DNA from: Pontibacter aquaedesilientis
GTDB lineage: Bacteria; Bacteroidota; Bacteroidia; Cytophagales; Hymenobacteraceae
NCBI RefSeq assembly: GCF_014773225.1
Contig: NZ_JACXAJ010000008.1
Location: 62,001-126,000 of the forward strand
Reading direction: 5' to 3'
Length of the DNA: 64,000 nucleotides
Within the stretch, counting starts at the first letter, position 1; each line of letters starts with the position of its first letter. Below the pieces are notes generated by a model. It was not told where the DNA came from, ran no database searches, and saw only the letters and a list, made by a program, of their open reading frames with translations. Both the position numbers and the translations under genes were made by a program. Shown piece by piece: positions 41,013 through 50,306 of the stretch.

Positions 41013-42911
41013 ATGCCTAACATCCAAATTAAAACTATTGAAGAATACCAGCAAGCTTATAAGCGTAGTGTGAAAGACCCGGAAGGGTTTTGGGCCGATA
41101 TAGCCAGCACGTTTACATGGCGTAAAAAGTGGAACACCACATTGGAGTGGAACTTCGAGGAGCCGAACGTGAAATGGTTTAAAGGCGGCAGGCTTAACAT
41201 TACCGAAAACTGCCTCGATCGGCACCTCAAAACCCGCGGCAACAAACTGGCCCTGATCTGGGAACCGAACGATCCGAAAGAAAGATATATCCGCTATACC
41301 TACCGCGAGCTCCACGAGAAGGTATGCCAGTTCGCCAACGTGCTCAAAAAGAACGGAGCTAAAAAAGGCGACCGCATCTGTATTTATATGCCTATGATTC
41401 CGGAACTGGCTTTTGCCGTACTGGCCTGTGCCCGTATTGGAGCCGTCCACTCGGTAGTGTTCGCCGGTTTCTCGGCGGTGGCCATGGCCGACCGCATCAA
41501 CGATGCACAGTGCAGTATGGTACTCACCTCTGACGGTCTGAACCGCGGCACCAAGCAAATACCGGTGAAGCGTGTGGTGGACGAGGCCCTGGAGCGTTGC
41601 GACTCGGTGCAGAAAGTGATTGTAGTGGAGCGATTGGGCTGGGCCGTGAACATGGTAGAGGGCCGCGACGTGTGGTTTCACGACGAGGTGAAAGGGGTAA
41701 GCAAAGACTGCCCCGCCGAGGAAATGGACGCCGAAGACATGCTTTTTGTTCTCTATACCTCCGGCTCGACAGGCAAGCCGAAAGGTGTGGTGCATACCTG
41801 CGGTGGCTACATGGTATACGCCCAATACAGCTTCAGCAACGTGTTTCAGGTGCAGGAAAACGACATCTACTGGTGCACCGCCGACATTGGCTGGATTACG
41901 GGGCATACCTACCTGCTTTATGGCCCGCTCTTGTCGGGTTCCACTTCACTGATGTTCGAAGGCGTACCCACTTATCCGGACATGGGCCGTTTCTGGCAGG
42001 TGGTGGATAAGTTCGGCGTCAACATTTTCTATACCGCCCCAACTGCCATCCGGTCCCTGATGGGCGGCGATATCGACGATGTGTTATCCTATAGCCTCGA
42101 CTCCCTCAAAGTGCTGGGTTCGGTGGGCGAACCGATCAACGAGGAGGCGTGGCACTGGTACCATACCCACGTCGGAAAGGAGCGCTGCCCGGTGGTGGAT
42201 ACGTGGTGGCAAACCGAAACCGGTGGCATCATGATCTCGACCATAGCGAACATTACTCCCATGAAACCGAGCCACGCAGGCTTGCCGCTGCCGGGTATAC
42301 AGCCGATACTGGTAGACGCAGAGGGCAATGAAATAACCGACAATGAGGTGGAAGGTTACCTCTGCATGAAGTTCCCGTGGCCAAGTATCATCCGTACCAC
42401 CTACGGCGACCACGAGCGGGCCCGCCTCAGCTACTTCTCGACCTACAAAGGTCTGTACTTTACCGGTGATGGCGCCAAGCGCGACAAGGATGGACTGTAC
42501 CGCATTATCGGCCGCGTGGATGACGTGATCAACGTGTCTGGTCACCGCTTTGGAACCGCCGAGATAGAAGAAGCCATCAACCACAATGCGCATGTGGTGG
42601 AGTCGGCTGTGGTGGGGTATCCGCATGATGTGAAGGGGCAGGGCATTTACGCCTTCGTTATTTGTAAAGATGTGCCGGAACGCGCAGATTACCTGCGTGC
42701 CGAGATCATCGAGACGGTGGTGGAAAAGATTGGCAAAATCGCGAAGCCAGACAAGATCCAGATCGTGAGCGGTCTGCCAAAGACCCGTTCCGGCAAGATC
42801 ATGCGCCGCATCCTGCGCAAAGTTGCCGAGGGCGATACGTCCAACCTGGGCGATACCTCTACTTTGCTCGATCCGGATGTGGTGGAGGAGATCAAAGCCG
42901 GGGCTTTGTAG
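41013..42911 (+). CDS. acs: Acetyl-CoA synthetase
   Basis: AMP-forming acetate activation; 632 residues. ANL superfamily motifs are intact: the ATP-binding YTSGSTGKPKGVVHT (about 250-264), the WWQTETGG motif (about 399-406) that marks acyl-CoA synthetases of the acetate type, and RSGKIMRR with the catalytic/acetylatable Lys (about 593-600). Context with the symporter suggests acetate use. The 285-bp upstream spacer has only an imperfect TATATTTA -7 match (at about 40863) and no other recognisable signal. Confidence 0.97.
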   Translation: MPNIQIKTIEEYQQAYKRSVKDPEGFWADIASTFTWRKKWNTTLEWNFEEPNVKWFKGGRLNITENCLDRHLKTRGNKLALIWEPNDPKERYIRYTYRELHEKVCQFANVLKKNGAKKGDRICIYMPMIPELAFAVLACARIGAVHSVVFAGFSAVAMADRINDAQCSMVLTSDGLNRGTKQIPVKRVVDEALERCDSVQKVIVVERLGWAVNMVEGRDVWFHDEVKGVSKDCPAEEMDAEDMLFVLYTSGSTGKPKGVVHTCGGYMVYAQYSFSNVFQVQENDIYWCTADIGWITGHTYLLYGPLLSGSTSLMFEGVPTYPDMGRFWQVVDKFGVNIFYTAPTAIRSLMGGDIDDVLSYSLDSLKVLGSVGEPINEEAWHWYHTHVGKERCPVVDTWWQTETGGIMISTIANITPMKPSHAGLPLPGIQPILVDAEGNEITDNEVEGYLCMKFPWPSIIRTTYGDHERARLSYFSTYKGLYFTGDGAKRDKDGLYRIIGRVDDVINVSGHRFGTAEIEEAINHNAHVVESAVVGYPHDVKGQGIYAFVICKDVPERADYLRAEIIETVVEKIGKIAKPDKIQIVSGLPKTRSGKIMRRILRKVAEGDTSNLGDTSTLLDPDVVEEIKAGAL

Positions 42912-42941
42912 AAGTGTATTAGTTTAGTTGATTGTGTAAAG

Positions 42942-42968
42942 TCCTGCAACGTTTGTGGCAGGATTTTT
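42942..42968 (+). terminator. Terminator of acs
   Basis: Stem TCCTGC/GCAGGA with a partly paired extension AAC/GTG, followed by TTTTT. Lies 30 bases after the stop. Confidence 0.65.
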
Positions 42969-43059
42969 AACTTTCCTGCGATAGTATACCGGGCGTTTAG
43001 CACTGCCAGGAGCCTCATTTGTTACTCGCCTTGCGGCAAGTTTACAAACTGCAAATTCT

Positions 43060-43067
43060 TATCTTTG
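43060..43067 (+). promoter_or_regulatory. -7 promoter box of the Nudix gene
   Basis: TATCTTTG, exact TAnnTTTG. The expected transcript start (about 43072) falls on or just before an ATG at 43074 and 15 bases before the ATG at 43089, so it decides against any earlier start. Confidence 0.6.
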
Positions 43068-43088
43068 CCACAAATGACAGTAACCGCT

Positions 43089-43646
43089 ATGATCGACGAA
43101 CAACGTAACCCCTGGACGACCCTATCATCCGAAGAAGTGTACCAAAACCCCTGGATAAAAGTACGCGAAGACCAGGTGCTCAATCCAAACGGCGGAGAGG
43201 GCATTTACGGTGTGGTCAGCTTCAAAAACAAAGCCATTGCCGTTATACCTGTCGACGACGAGGGCTATACCTATCTGGTGGGGCAGTACCGCTACGCACT
43301 CAACGAGTACAGCTGGGAGGTACCCATGGGCGGTGGATTGATCGAACACGACATACTCGATTCGGCGAAACGCGAGCTACAGGAAGAGACCGGTTTCACG
43401 GCTGAAAAGTGGACTAACATTGCCCGACTGCATACCTCCAACTCGGTTACCGACGAAGAAGGCTTTGTTTTTCTGGCGCAGGAACTAAAGGCCGGCGAAA
43501 CAGCTTTTGAAGAAACGGAGGAGCTTCACATCCGACGGGTATCCTTCGAGGAGGCCGTGCGCATGGTCATGGACAATGAGATTACCGATGCCATCAGTGT
43601 GGCCGGGATCCTCAAAGCCGCCATACTCTTGCAGCAGGATAAATAA
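43089..43646 (+). CDS. Nudix hydrolase
   Basis: 185-residue Nudix-fold pyrophosphatase, probably of the ADP-sugar/NDP-sugar type (N-terminal NPWIKVREDQVLNPNGGEGIYGVV, as in ADP-ribose pyrophosphatases). The Nudix box is GGGLIEHDILDSAKRELQEE, then TGF: the RELxEExG end is intact, but the first half is the shorter GGG-type variant, so the earlier Glu of the textbook box is not at its usual place. The ATG at 43089 is preferred because a promoter box lies at 43060-43067; ATG 43074 would be leaderless. Confidence 0.88.
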   Translation: MIDEQRNPWTTLSSEEVYQNPWIKVREDQVLNPNGGEGIYGVVSFKNKAIAVIPVDDEGYTYLVGQYRYALNEYSWEVPMGGGLIEHDILDSAKRELQEETGFTAEKWTNIARLHTSNSVTDEEGFVFLAQELKAGETAFEETEELHIRRVSFEEAVRMVMDNEITDAISVAGILKAAILLQQDK

Positions 43647-43683
43647 GTGCTCTTTAAGTTGCTGCACTCTCAAAGCGCCCCGA

Positions 43684-43713
43684 TTGTTAACTGATGGATT
43701 ATTGTTACATTTG
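43684..43713 (+). promoter_or_regulatory. Consensus promoter abutting plsC
   Basis: TTG (43684-43686), 19-base spacer, TACATTTG (43706-43713): an exact match to the lineage consensus. The start ATG is at 43719, so transcription would begin at or within 1-2 bases of the start codon. Confidence 0.7.
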
Positions 43714-43718
43714 AAGGC

Positions 43719-44525
43719 ATGAAAGCGCTGAAATACCTGTCACATCGTCTCTACACAACCTGGTGCGTTACCTGGTTTGTAATGCCGTTTGTGGTTACCT
43801 ACCCGTTCCAGGCGGTGCTCATCCGGAGGCAACGCTGGTACCGGCACGTGCATGGCATCAACCGCTTTTGGTCCTCCTCGGCCTTGCGCATGTTTTTAGC
43901 GCCGATCATAGTAGAGTGGCGCATGCGATTCAGCCATAAGGAGCAGTATATCTTCACGCCCAACCATAGTTCTTACCTCGACATTCCGCTTTTGCTGCAT
44001 ACCATCCCGGGTTTTATTAACTTTGTCGGGAAGAGCTCCTTAGCCAAAGTGCCGCTTTGGGGCAAGGTATACGAGAAACTTTACATCTCCGTAGACCGCA
44101 AAAGTGCCATTAGCAGTGCCAAGAGCTATATCCAGTCGATGAGGTCGCTGGAGCAGGGGCGTAACCTGGTTATTTTCCCGGAAGGAACCATTCCGCCTAC
44201 GGCAGGGGAAGAACTTTTGCCTTTTAAGGATGGTCCTTTCAGGCTGGCCATTGAGAAGCAGTTGCCAGTGGTGCCGGTAACGATGCCCTTTAACCATAGG
44301 TTTCTGCCCGTTCTGGACGGCAAGCTGAGGGTACGCTGGCATCCGCTCAAGATCGTGCTCCACGAGCCGATTGAAACCAAGGGCATGACGCTACAGGACG
44401 TGCCCGCCCTGAAAGAGAGAGTGCATCATATTATTCAAACTGAAATTACGAAACATAACAAGATAGATGTCAACCGATATTCAAACCATCAGAAAGATCG
44501 CGCACCTGGCCAGGCTGGAGTTTAA
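43719..44525 (+). CDS. plsC: 1-acyl-sn-glycerol-3-phosphate acyltransferase
   Basis: 268-residue membrane-bound PlsC-type acyltransferase in phosphatidic acid synthesis. Catalytic NHSSYLD (N-H-x4-D, about 85-91), the acceptor-binding FPEGT (about 154-158) and a later VPVTM are present. One N-terminal hydrophobic segment (about 12-34). Its last 59 bases overlap gatC in a different frame, so the C-terminal residues (IDVNRYSNHQKDRAPGQAGV) are an add-on created by the overlap and are not expected to be conserved. Starts directly at its promoter, hinting at a leaderless message. Confidence 0.9.
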   Translation: MKALKYLSHRLYTTWCVTWFVMPFVVTYPFQAVLIRRQRWYRHVHGINRFWSSSALRMFLAPIIVEWRMRFSHKEQYIFTPNHSSYLDIPLLLHTIPGFINFVGKSSLAKVPLWGKVYEKLYISVDRKSAISSAKSYIQSMRSLEQGRNLVIFPEGTIPPTAGEELLPFKDGPFRLAIEKQLPVVPVTMPFNHRFLPVLDGKLRVRWHPLKIVLHEPIETKGMTLQDVPALKERVHHIIQTEITKHNKIDVNRYSNHQKDRAPGQAGV

Positions 44526-44754
44526 CGAGGAGAAAGAGCAGGAAGTGCTGCAGGACCTGAATAAGATCCTGAACTGGGTAGACCAGTTACGTGAACTCGA
44601 TACAGAAAACGTAGAGCCGCTGATTCACATGTCGGAAGAAGTGAATGTGATGCGCGAAGACATCGTGTTTAACAGCGTGTCGCACGAAGACGCCCTGAAA
44701 AATGCTCCTAAGAAAGACTCCGATTATTTCAGAGTGCCGAAAGTACTGGAATAG
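44467..44754 (+). CDS. gatC: Asp-tRNA(Asn)/Glu-tRNA(Gln) amidotransferase subunit C
   Basis: 95-residue subunit of the GatCAB transamidase. N-terminal IRKIAHLARLEF and the ILNWVDQLRELDTENVEPLIHM middle are the family hallmarks; C-terminal DYFRVPKVLE is the normal end. gatA and gatB are not in the window. The start lies inside plsC (59-base overlap), suggesting translational coupling; the next gene follows 15 bases later. Confidence 0.95.
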   Translation: MSTDIQTIRKIAHLARLEFNEEKEQEVLQDLNKILNWVDQLRELDTENVEPLIHMSEEVNVMREDIVFNSVSHEDALKNAPKKDSDYFRVPKVLE

Positions 44755-44769
44755 CCTCCTGGCGTGTCT

Positions 44770-47700
44770 ATGAACAAAATTAAGTTTTGGAACAGATGGG
44801 ATGCGGACACCAGGTATCCCTATCTTTTTTTACTGATACTGGCTGTACTGGCACTGCTGCTGGGGGTATACCACTATTTTACTGGTGATAGCACGGCATT
44901 TGCCTGGGACAAGTTGCCTGAGCTGCAGGTCGTGCAGGTGCCCGTGCATGAGTTCAGCCGCCTGCTCGAACCTTTCACACTATACGTCGACGGCTACCTG
45001 CTAACCGAGCAGTACGATGTGGCCATGCCAAGGGTCAATACCTTTGCGGCCATCGGGGTGCTGGTGGTGCTTGCCATTGCGCTGGCCTTTTATGCCGCCG
45101 CCATCAGTACCATGCAGCGTATTCCTTACTTTGCGGGCATGCTGCTGCTTATGCTCTTGCTGGCATCCTTTAACCTCGATCTGCTGGGCGTGATCGGCAA
45201 CAGCACAGGACAGACCACTCTGCTGCTCTTTATCGTGTTTTTTGCCGTGGCCAGCTATGCATTCCAGGCTTTCTACCAGCAGGTTTCCTTCACGCTGCGT
45301 GTGCTGGCCATGTTGGGTCTGGTAGGGGTGCTGGGCGCCTTGGTTTACATGGAGTCCGACTTTCCGCCGCTGCTCACCACACTGCACCTGGTCAACTACA
45401 GCTCATTGGGGTTGATCGTGGCATCTTTCCTCTTTATGATCTGGGTGGGCTATGCGAACATCAACGCATTGCTTTGGATCAATACACAGGGCGGCAAGCC
45501 CGAGCGCCGTTTCAGCATGTGGCAATTTGTGCTGGTAAGTATGTTATACCTGCTCAACCTGCTGTTGCTATACCTGCGCCACGTGGGCTATGTAAAGGGC
45601 GAAGATTTGTTTTATGTGAACGCCTACGTGATCCTGCTGCTCTCGGTGGTGGCCGGGTTCTGGGGGATGGGGCAACGCGAAGCTTACTATGGCAGGCTGT
45701 TCCCTTTCAAACCGACCGGGGCGGTGCTATACCTGGTGTTTGCCATCATCACCTTTCTGAGCATAGGCTACGCCTTCGCCACCTCCAACGACTCACTCAC
45801 CGTGCTGTTTCATGACCTGATCGTGTACACGCACCTGGCTTTTGGGGTGTTTTTCTTCATCTATGTGATGGCCAACTTCGGCCGTCTGATCGAACAGCGG
45901 CTACAGGTATACAAGATTGTGTACCAACCGAAACGGCTTCCTGTTTATACCATTTTCACGATGGGAGCCATTCTGATGGCCATTCTGGTGATGCGCACCC
46001 AGTACCGGGTCTATTTCTATGCCTACGCAGGCTACTACAGCTACCTCGGCGATCTGTACCGAACCTCCGACAACAGCATTTTGGCCGAGCGCTTCTATCA
46101 GGAGAGTGACCTGTACGATGTCAACAACGTGAAGGCCAATTTCAGCCTGTCTAGTATGTACCGCGAGCAGGGACAGCGGAACAACGAGATACTAAGCCTG
46201 CAGGAGTCACTGCAAAAGCGCCCAAACCCGAAGCTGTACGTGCGCCTGGCAAACCTCTACGATCTGAAACAGTACTTCTTCGAAAAGCTGTATGTGCTCC
46301 AGCAGGGGGCAGCTGCCTTCCCGGAAAGCGGTGAGATATACAATAACCTGGCCCTGTTGTACGCCAAAACCAGTGTGTCTGACAGTGTGGAGTACTATTT
46401 TGACCTGGCACAGAAACACACCTCTGAGCCGGATGTGGTGCGAAGCAACAGGCTGGCGTTTTATACCCGCCAGGCCATGCCGGATGAGGCCAAGGAACTG
46501 GTGTCTGAGATACGTTCTGCCAAATACAAGCCGCTTCGCAGCAATATGGCCGCGCTCGACCTATTGCTGGGTCGAACGCATGATGTGAAAGCAGACATTT
46601 TTGAGCCCGATTCGCTGGAGCAAGTGGCCGATATGACACTGTTCTACAACAACACGATCGGCAGCGTGAACAAAGGCGATACCTCACTTTTGAAGCCGAT
46701 CAACCGTTACCTGTCCTCCCGCGAGAACCAGCTGTTTATGGAGGACCTGCTATACCTGAAGGGGCTCGTGCACCACTATGACGGACGGCCAAAAGAAGCC
46801 AGAAGCGTGGTGGAGAACCTGGCCCTTTCAGCAACAGGCCGCAGTGGCTACTATTACAATGCACTGGGCCACTGGATGATGGAGGAGGAGAACTACGGAG
46901 CAGCCGCTTCCTACTTCAAAGAGGCCAAAGACCGAGGGTTCAACCAGGCTTTCATTTCCCACGCCTATGCGCTGGCCCTCAACCACCAGACCGAGGCTGC
47001 CACGGAAGCCCTGCGTGAAGTGGGTTTCACAGAATTGGAGTCTGCGATTGCTGTGGCTACCTCCCTGCGCGAAGTGCTGGACCAGTCGCCTGTCACCATC
47101 ATGGCGGAGGCCCCGGACCGTGACAAGGTGCAGTACCTCATTGCCTACCTGCCGGACCTGCTGCCACAGGATGTGGAGGGCATCGTGAGCAGCGTGAAGG
47201 ACAAAGACCTGCGCCGCGAGGCCATGGTGGCCCGGGTGGACTATTACATAGAGAAGAAACGCTGGAAACTGGCGAGCGATGCCATAAAAGAGGCCGCTGC
47301 AGAACTGCGTCCGGAAGGAGAGCTCCGCTCGAAGTTGAACCTGCAGCAGATGAAGCTCTGGCTCTACACCAAGAACTACGACATACTGGTGAAACGCATA
47401 GACAACCTATACCTGACACCGAAGGACAAACGGCAGAAGCTATACCTGCGGGCCAAGATCGCCGAGGTGAAAGGCCGTGACCGCGAAGCCGCCGAACGCT
47501 ACGAGCAGGCCCTGAGTATGCTACTGTACGATGAGCACGTTGTGGAAGACGCAGCCGCTTTCTTCGCCAGGTATAAGCCAGCAGAAATGAAAGCCTACAG
47601 CATCCTGCTGGATGGTATCACCTATAACCCTTACTCGGCGAGGCTGTACAAAGCCTATGCGCTGGAGAGTGTCAACAAAGGCTTGGGGAGCTATGCCGAT

Positions 47701-47817
47701 CAGGCACTTGTTTCGCTGCGCAGCTTGCTTTCTGCCCCGGAATATACTACATTTAAAGAGAAATTTGATAGACAGCGCCGAGCGAAAGAGGCTGAGGCCG
47801 ACGAATGGCAACTATAA
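44770..47817 (+). CDS. Large polytopic membrane protein with TPR-like C-terminal half
   Basis: 1015 residues from the ATG at 44770 (a GTG six bases earlier is possible). N-terminal half (about 15-415): about 11-12 membrane helices, starting at [18 protein letters not shown], with a large loop at about 45-90. C-terminal half (about 430-1000): helical repeats of the TPR kind ([92 protein letters not shown]), probably extracytoplasmic or cytoplasmic depending on helix number. No enzyme motif seen. It is the third gene of plsC-gatC-this-ABC ATPase-adenosyltransferase, with an ABC ATPase 10 bases downstream. I do not recognise a function; a scaffold role is a guess. Confidence 0.75.
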   Translation: MNKIKFWNRWDADTRYPYLFLLILAVLALLLGVYHYFTGDSTAFAWDKLPELQVVQVPVHEFSRLLEPFTLYVDGYLLTEQYDVAMPRVNTFAAIGVLVVLAIALAFYAAAISTMQRIPYFAGMLLLMLLLASFNLDLLGVIGNSTGQTTLLLFIVFFAVASYAFQAFYQQVSFTLRVLAMLGLVGVLGALVYMESDFPPLLTTLHLVNYSSLGLIVASFLFMIWVGYANINALLWINTQGGKPERRFSMWQFVLVSMLYLLNLLLLYLRHVGYVKGEDLFYVNAYVILLLSVVAGFWGMGQREAYYGRLFPFKPTGAVLYLVFAIITFLSIGYAFATSNDSLTVLFHDLIVYTHLAFGVFFFIYVMANFGRLIEQRLQVYKIVYQPKRLPVYTIFTMGAILMAILVMRTQYRVYFYAYAGYYSYLGDLYRTSDNSILAERFYQESDLYDVNNVKANFSLSSMYREQGQRNNEILSLQESLQKRPNPKLYVRLANLYDLKQYFFEKLYVLQQGAAAFPESGEIYNNLALLYAKTSVSDSVEYYFDLAQKHTSEPDVVRSNRLAFYTRQAMPDEAKELVSEIRSAKYKPLRSNMAALDLLLGRTHDVKADIFEPDSLEQVADMTLFYNNTIGSVNKGDTSLLKPINRYLSSRENQLFMEDLLYLKGLVHHYDGRPKEARSVVENLALSATGRSGYYYNALGHWMMEEENYGAAASYFKEAKDRGFNQAFISHAYALALNHQTEAATEALREVGFTELESAIAVATSLREVLDQSPVTIMAEAPDRDKVQYLIAYLPDLLPQDVEGIVSSVKDKDLRREAMVARVDYYIEKKRWKLASDAIKEAAAELRPEGELRSKLNLQQMKLWLYTKNYDILVKRIDNLYLTPKDKRQKLYLRAKIAEVKGRDREAAERYEQALSMLLYDEHVVEDAAAFFARYKPAEMKAYSILLDGITYNPYSARLYKAYALESVNKGLGSYADQALVSLRSLLSAPEYTTFKEKFDRQRRAKEAEADEWQL

Positions 47818-47827
47818 CCCAGGTCAT

Positions 47828-48550
47828 ATGAGCACCATCATTGAGACAAACGATATTTCCAAGGTATACCGGATGGGGAGCGAAACCATCCACGCACTCA
47901 AGTCTGTGTCTATCCGGATAGAGCGGGGCGAATACGTGGCGTTTATGGGGCCTTCCGGATCCGGAAAGTCTACGCTCATGAACATCATCGGCTGTCTCGA
48001 TACCCCTTCGGGCGGGCAGTACGTTCTCAATGGCAACGATGTGAGCAATATGACTGACAACGAGCTGGCAGAGGTGCGCAACAAGGAGATCGGCTTCGTA
48101 TTCCAGACATTTAACCTGTTGCCGCGCCAGAGCTCACTCGAGAATGTGGCCTTGCCTTTGATCTACGCCGGGTATAACAAATCTGCACGCGAAGAGAAAG
48201 CACAGCAGGCGCTGGAAAGTGTGGGACTGGGCAACCGGGGCAAGCACAAACCGAACGAACTATCCGGTGGTCAGCGGCAGCGTGTGGCCATTGCCCGTGC
48301 CCTTATCAATAACCCGAGTATCATTCTGGCCGACGAACCCACGGGTAACCTCGATACCAAGACCTCTTACGAAATTATGGAGCTGTTCGAGAACCTGCAC
48401 GCCAAAGGCAACACCATTATCATGGTGACGCACGAGGAGGACATTGCCAAGTATGCCCATCGCATCGTTCGACTTCGGGACGGGCTCATAGAATCGGACG
48501 AGGTGAACCACGAAATTGCCTCGCATGCGAATGAAAACGCAGCGCATTAA
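47828..48550 (+). CDS. ABC transporter ATPase, MacB/LolD type
   Basis: 240 residues from the ATG at 47828; a longer frame upstream lies inside the preceding gene and is rejected. All nucleotide-binding motifs are intact: Walker [10 protein letters not shown] (about 40-48), Q-loop [13 protein letters not shown], the signature [15 protein letters not shown], Walker [12 protein letters not shown] and the His switch IMVTHEED. The family (LolD/MacB/FtsE type) couples to permeases with large periplasmic domains. No permease with the FtsX/MacB fold is adjacent, so the partner may lie elsewhere; the 1015-residue neighbour upstream does not look like it. Confidence 0.93.
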   Translation: MSTIIETNDISKVYRMGSETIHALKSVSIRIERGEYVAFMGPSGSGKSTLMNIIGCLDTPSGGQYVLNGNDVSNMTDNELAEVRNKEIGFVFQTFNLLPRQSSLENVALPLIYAGYNKSAREEKAQQALESVGLGNRGKHKPNELSGGQRQRVAIARALINNPSIILADEPTGNLDTKTSYEIMELFENLHAKGNTIIMVTHEEDIAKYAHRIVRLRDGLIESDEVNHEIASHANENAAH

Positions 48551-48556
48551 CCCAAC

Positions 48557-49108
48557 ATGAAAATATACACGAAGACAGGCGACAAAGGCACCACCTCCCT
48601 TATAGGAGGCACCCGGGTAGCCAAGTCGCACCTGCGCATAGAATCTTACGGCACCATAGACGAACTCAATTCCTACATCGGACTGGTGCGCGATCAGGAA
48701 GTGAACAAAGGCCGGGCTGATATCCTGAAAGAGATTCAGGACCGCCTCTTTACCATCGGCTCCACCCTGGCGACCGATCCTGAAAAGGGCACTAAAATGG
48801 TAACGCCCGATCTGCACGAACAGGATGTAACCTTACTGGAGCAGGAAATTGACAAGATGACCGCTGAAGTGCCGCCCTTGCGTGCTTTTGTGCTGCCGGG
48901 AGGCCACCAATCCGTTTCGTTCTGCCACCTGGCCCGTTGCGTGTGCCGCCGTGCCGAGCGCCTGGCCATACGCCTGCAGGAAGAGTCTGCTGTCGCTGAT
49001 CTGGTCATCGTATACCTGAACCGATTGTCGGATTACCTGTTTGCTCTTTGCCGTAAAATGACGTATGAGTTACAGGCTGAAGAGATAGCCTGGAAGCCAC
49101 GCGTCTGA
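48557..49108 (+). CDS. PduO-type cob(I)alamin adenosyltransferase
   Basis: 183 residues. Adds the 5'-deoxyadenosyl group to cob(I)alamin, giving adenosylcobalamin, the cofactor of methylmalonyl-CoA mutase. Visible signature: KIYTKTGDKGTTSLIGG at 2-18 (ATP site), RIESYGTIDELNSYIGL, and the C-terminal helix FCHLARCVCRRAERLA with the conserved Arg residues. The related genes mutA, mutB and meaB are in the same window but 31 to 41 kb away. It starts 6 bases after the ABC ATPase gene. Confidence 0.94.
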   Translation: MKIYTKTGDKGTTSLIGGTRVAKSHLRIESYGTIDELNSYIGLVRDQEVNKGRADILKEIQDRLFTIGSTLATDPEKGTKMVTPDLHEQDVTLLEQEIDKMTAEVPPLRAFVLPGGHQSVSFCHLARCVCRRAERLAIRLQEESAVADLVIVYLNRLSDYLFALCRKMTYELQAEEIAWKPRV

Positions 49109-49141
49109 TTTTATTGTTCAACTCTAATAATCCCTTTATTT

Positions 49142-50215
49142 ATGTCAGTTGATACCCCAACTATACCTGTCCGGTGCGTGCCCCAAAGCCGCATTAGCGA
49201 GCTGGACTTCAATAATATCGAGTTCGGGAAGATCTTTGCCGATCACATGCTGGTAGCCGATTATAAAAACGGTGCCTGGCAAACTCCTGAAATCGTGCCT
49301 TACGGTAACATGTCGCTCAGTCCTGCTACTTCGGCCCTGCACTACGGTCAGGCAATTTTCGAAGGTATGAAGGCCTACAAAAACGCTGAAGGCGATATCC
49401 TGTTGTTCAGGGCGCTCGATAACTTCAGGCGCCTCAACATATCCGCTGACCGCATGTGTATACCTGAACTGCCGGAAGAAATCTTCATGCAGGGACTGGA
49501 GCAATTGCTGCGTCTCGATGCGGCCTGGGTGCCACCTACACCAGGCTGTGCCCTGTACATTCGTCCGTTCATCTTCGCCACTGACGACTTTATCGGTGTA
49601 CGCCCGTCATCCAACTACCGGTTCGTGATTTTCAGCTGTCCGGTTGGGGCTTACTACGGCCAGCCGTTACGGGTAGCCATCGAGCCAAACTACGTGCGAT
49701 CTGCTGAAGGCGGAGCGGGGTATGCCAAGGCAGCCGGTAACTATGGTGCAGCGCTTTACCCTGCCCGTAAAATGCAGGAGCGTGGCTATCATCAGCTAAT
49801 CTGGACAGATGCCCTGGAGCACAAGTACATCGAGGAATCCGGCACCATGAACCTGATGTTTGTGATCGACGGCAAACTGGTGACACCTTCCGTGAGCACC
49901 ACCATCCTGGCAGGTATAACCCGCGACAGTGTGCTGCAGATTGCCCGCGACAAAGGCATACCGGTGGAAGAGAGGAAAGTATCTGTAGACGAGATTGCCC
50001 AGGCTCACAAAGCAGGCAAGCTGCAAGAGGCTTTCGGTACAGGTACAGCTGCCACCATTGCGCAGATTGCCACCATCCATGTGAATGGCGAAGACCTGGA
50101 TTTGCCAGCAGTGGAAGATCGCCAGATCTCTCTCAGCATAGCCGAAGAGCTGGAGCGCATTAAGACTGGTCAGGCACCAGACCCGCACAACTGGATTCAA
50201 AAAATCAGCCTCTAA
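49142..50215 (+). CDS. ilvE: Branched-chain amino acid aminotransferase
   Basis: 357-residue PLP enzyme of fold type IV that links Val/Leu/Ile with their keto acids. Length and sequence fit the longer, eukaryote-like BCAT branch. Visible parts: MSLSPATSALHYGQAIFEGMKAYK (about 57-80), the PLP-lysine region AKAAGNYGAALYPARK (about 197-212), and EESGTMNLMFVIDGKLVTPSVS. A terminator hairpin lies 20 bases downstream. Position after the adenosyltransferase may be meaningful, because valine and isoleucine breakdown feeds propionyl-CoA into the methylmalonyl route (inference). Confidence 0.95.
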   Translation: MSVDTPTIPVRCVPQSRISELDFNNIEFGKIFADHMLVADYKNGAWQTPEIVPYGNMSLSPATSALHYGQAIFEGMKAYKNAEGDILLFRALDNFRRLNISADRMCIPELPEEIFMQGLEQLLRLDAAWVPPTPGCALYIRPFIFATDDFIGVRPSSNYRFVIFSCPVGAYYGQPLRVAIEPNYVRSAEGGAGYAKAAGNYGAALYPARKMQERGYHQLIWTDALEHKYIEESGTMNLMFVIDGKLVTPSVSTTILAGITRDSVLQIARDKGIPVEERKVSVDEIAQAHKAGKLQEAFGTGTAATIAQIATIHVNGEDLDLPAVEDRQISLSIAEELERIKTGQAPDPHNWIQKISL

Positions 50216-50236
50216 AGGCTTTTTCCAATAATACAG

Positions 50237-50276
50237 TGCTGGAGGACAGGCAGACAAGCTTTTCCTCCAGCATTTT
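50237..50276 (+). terminator. Terminator of ilvE
   Basis: 10-bp stem TGCTGGAGGA/TCCTCCAGCA (50237-50246, 50263-50272), 16-base loop, TTTT. Confidence 0.8.
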
Positions 50277-50306
50277 GTCGTTCTAACCAGAATTTAACCA
50301 ACCCAT

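Noticed and set aside
41001-41906. Long open frame of about 300 codons on the minus strand inside acs; similar ones at 20419-21330, 24862-25659, 14447-15082 (plus) and 10365-11078 (plus).
   Set aside because: They run antisense to strongly supported genes with clear motifs and have no recognisable domain. They arise from codon structure in GC-rich genes.
43065-43088. Earlier start of the Nudix gene (TTG at 43065).
   Set aside because: It would lie inside the -7 promoter box, before transcription can begin.
47612-47827. Longer N-terminus of the ABC ATPase.
   Set aside because: It overlaps the end of the upstream gene in another frame; the standard start [14 protein letters not shown] is at 47828.
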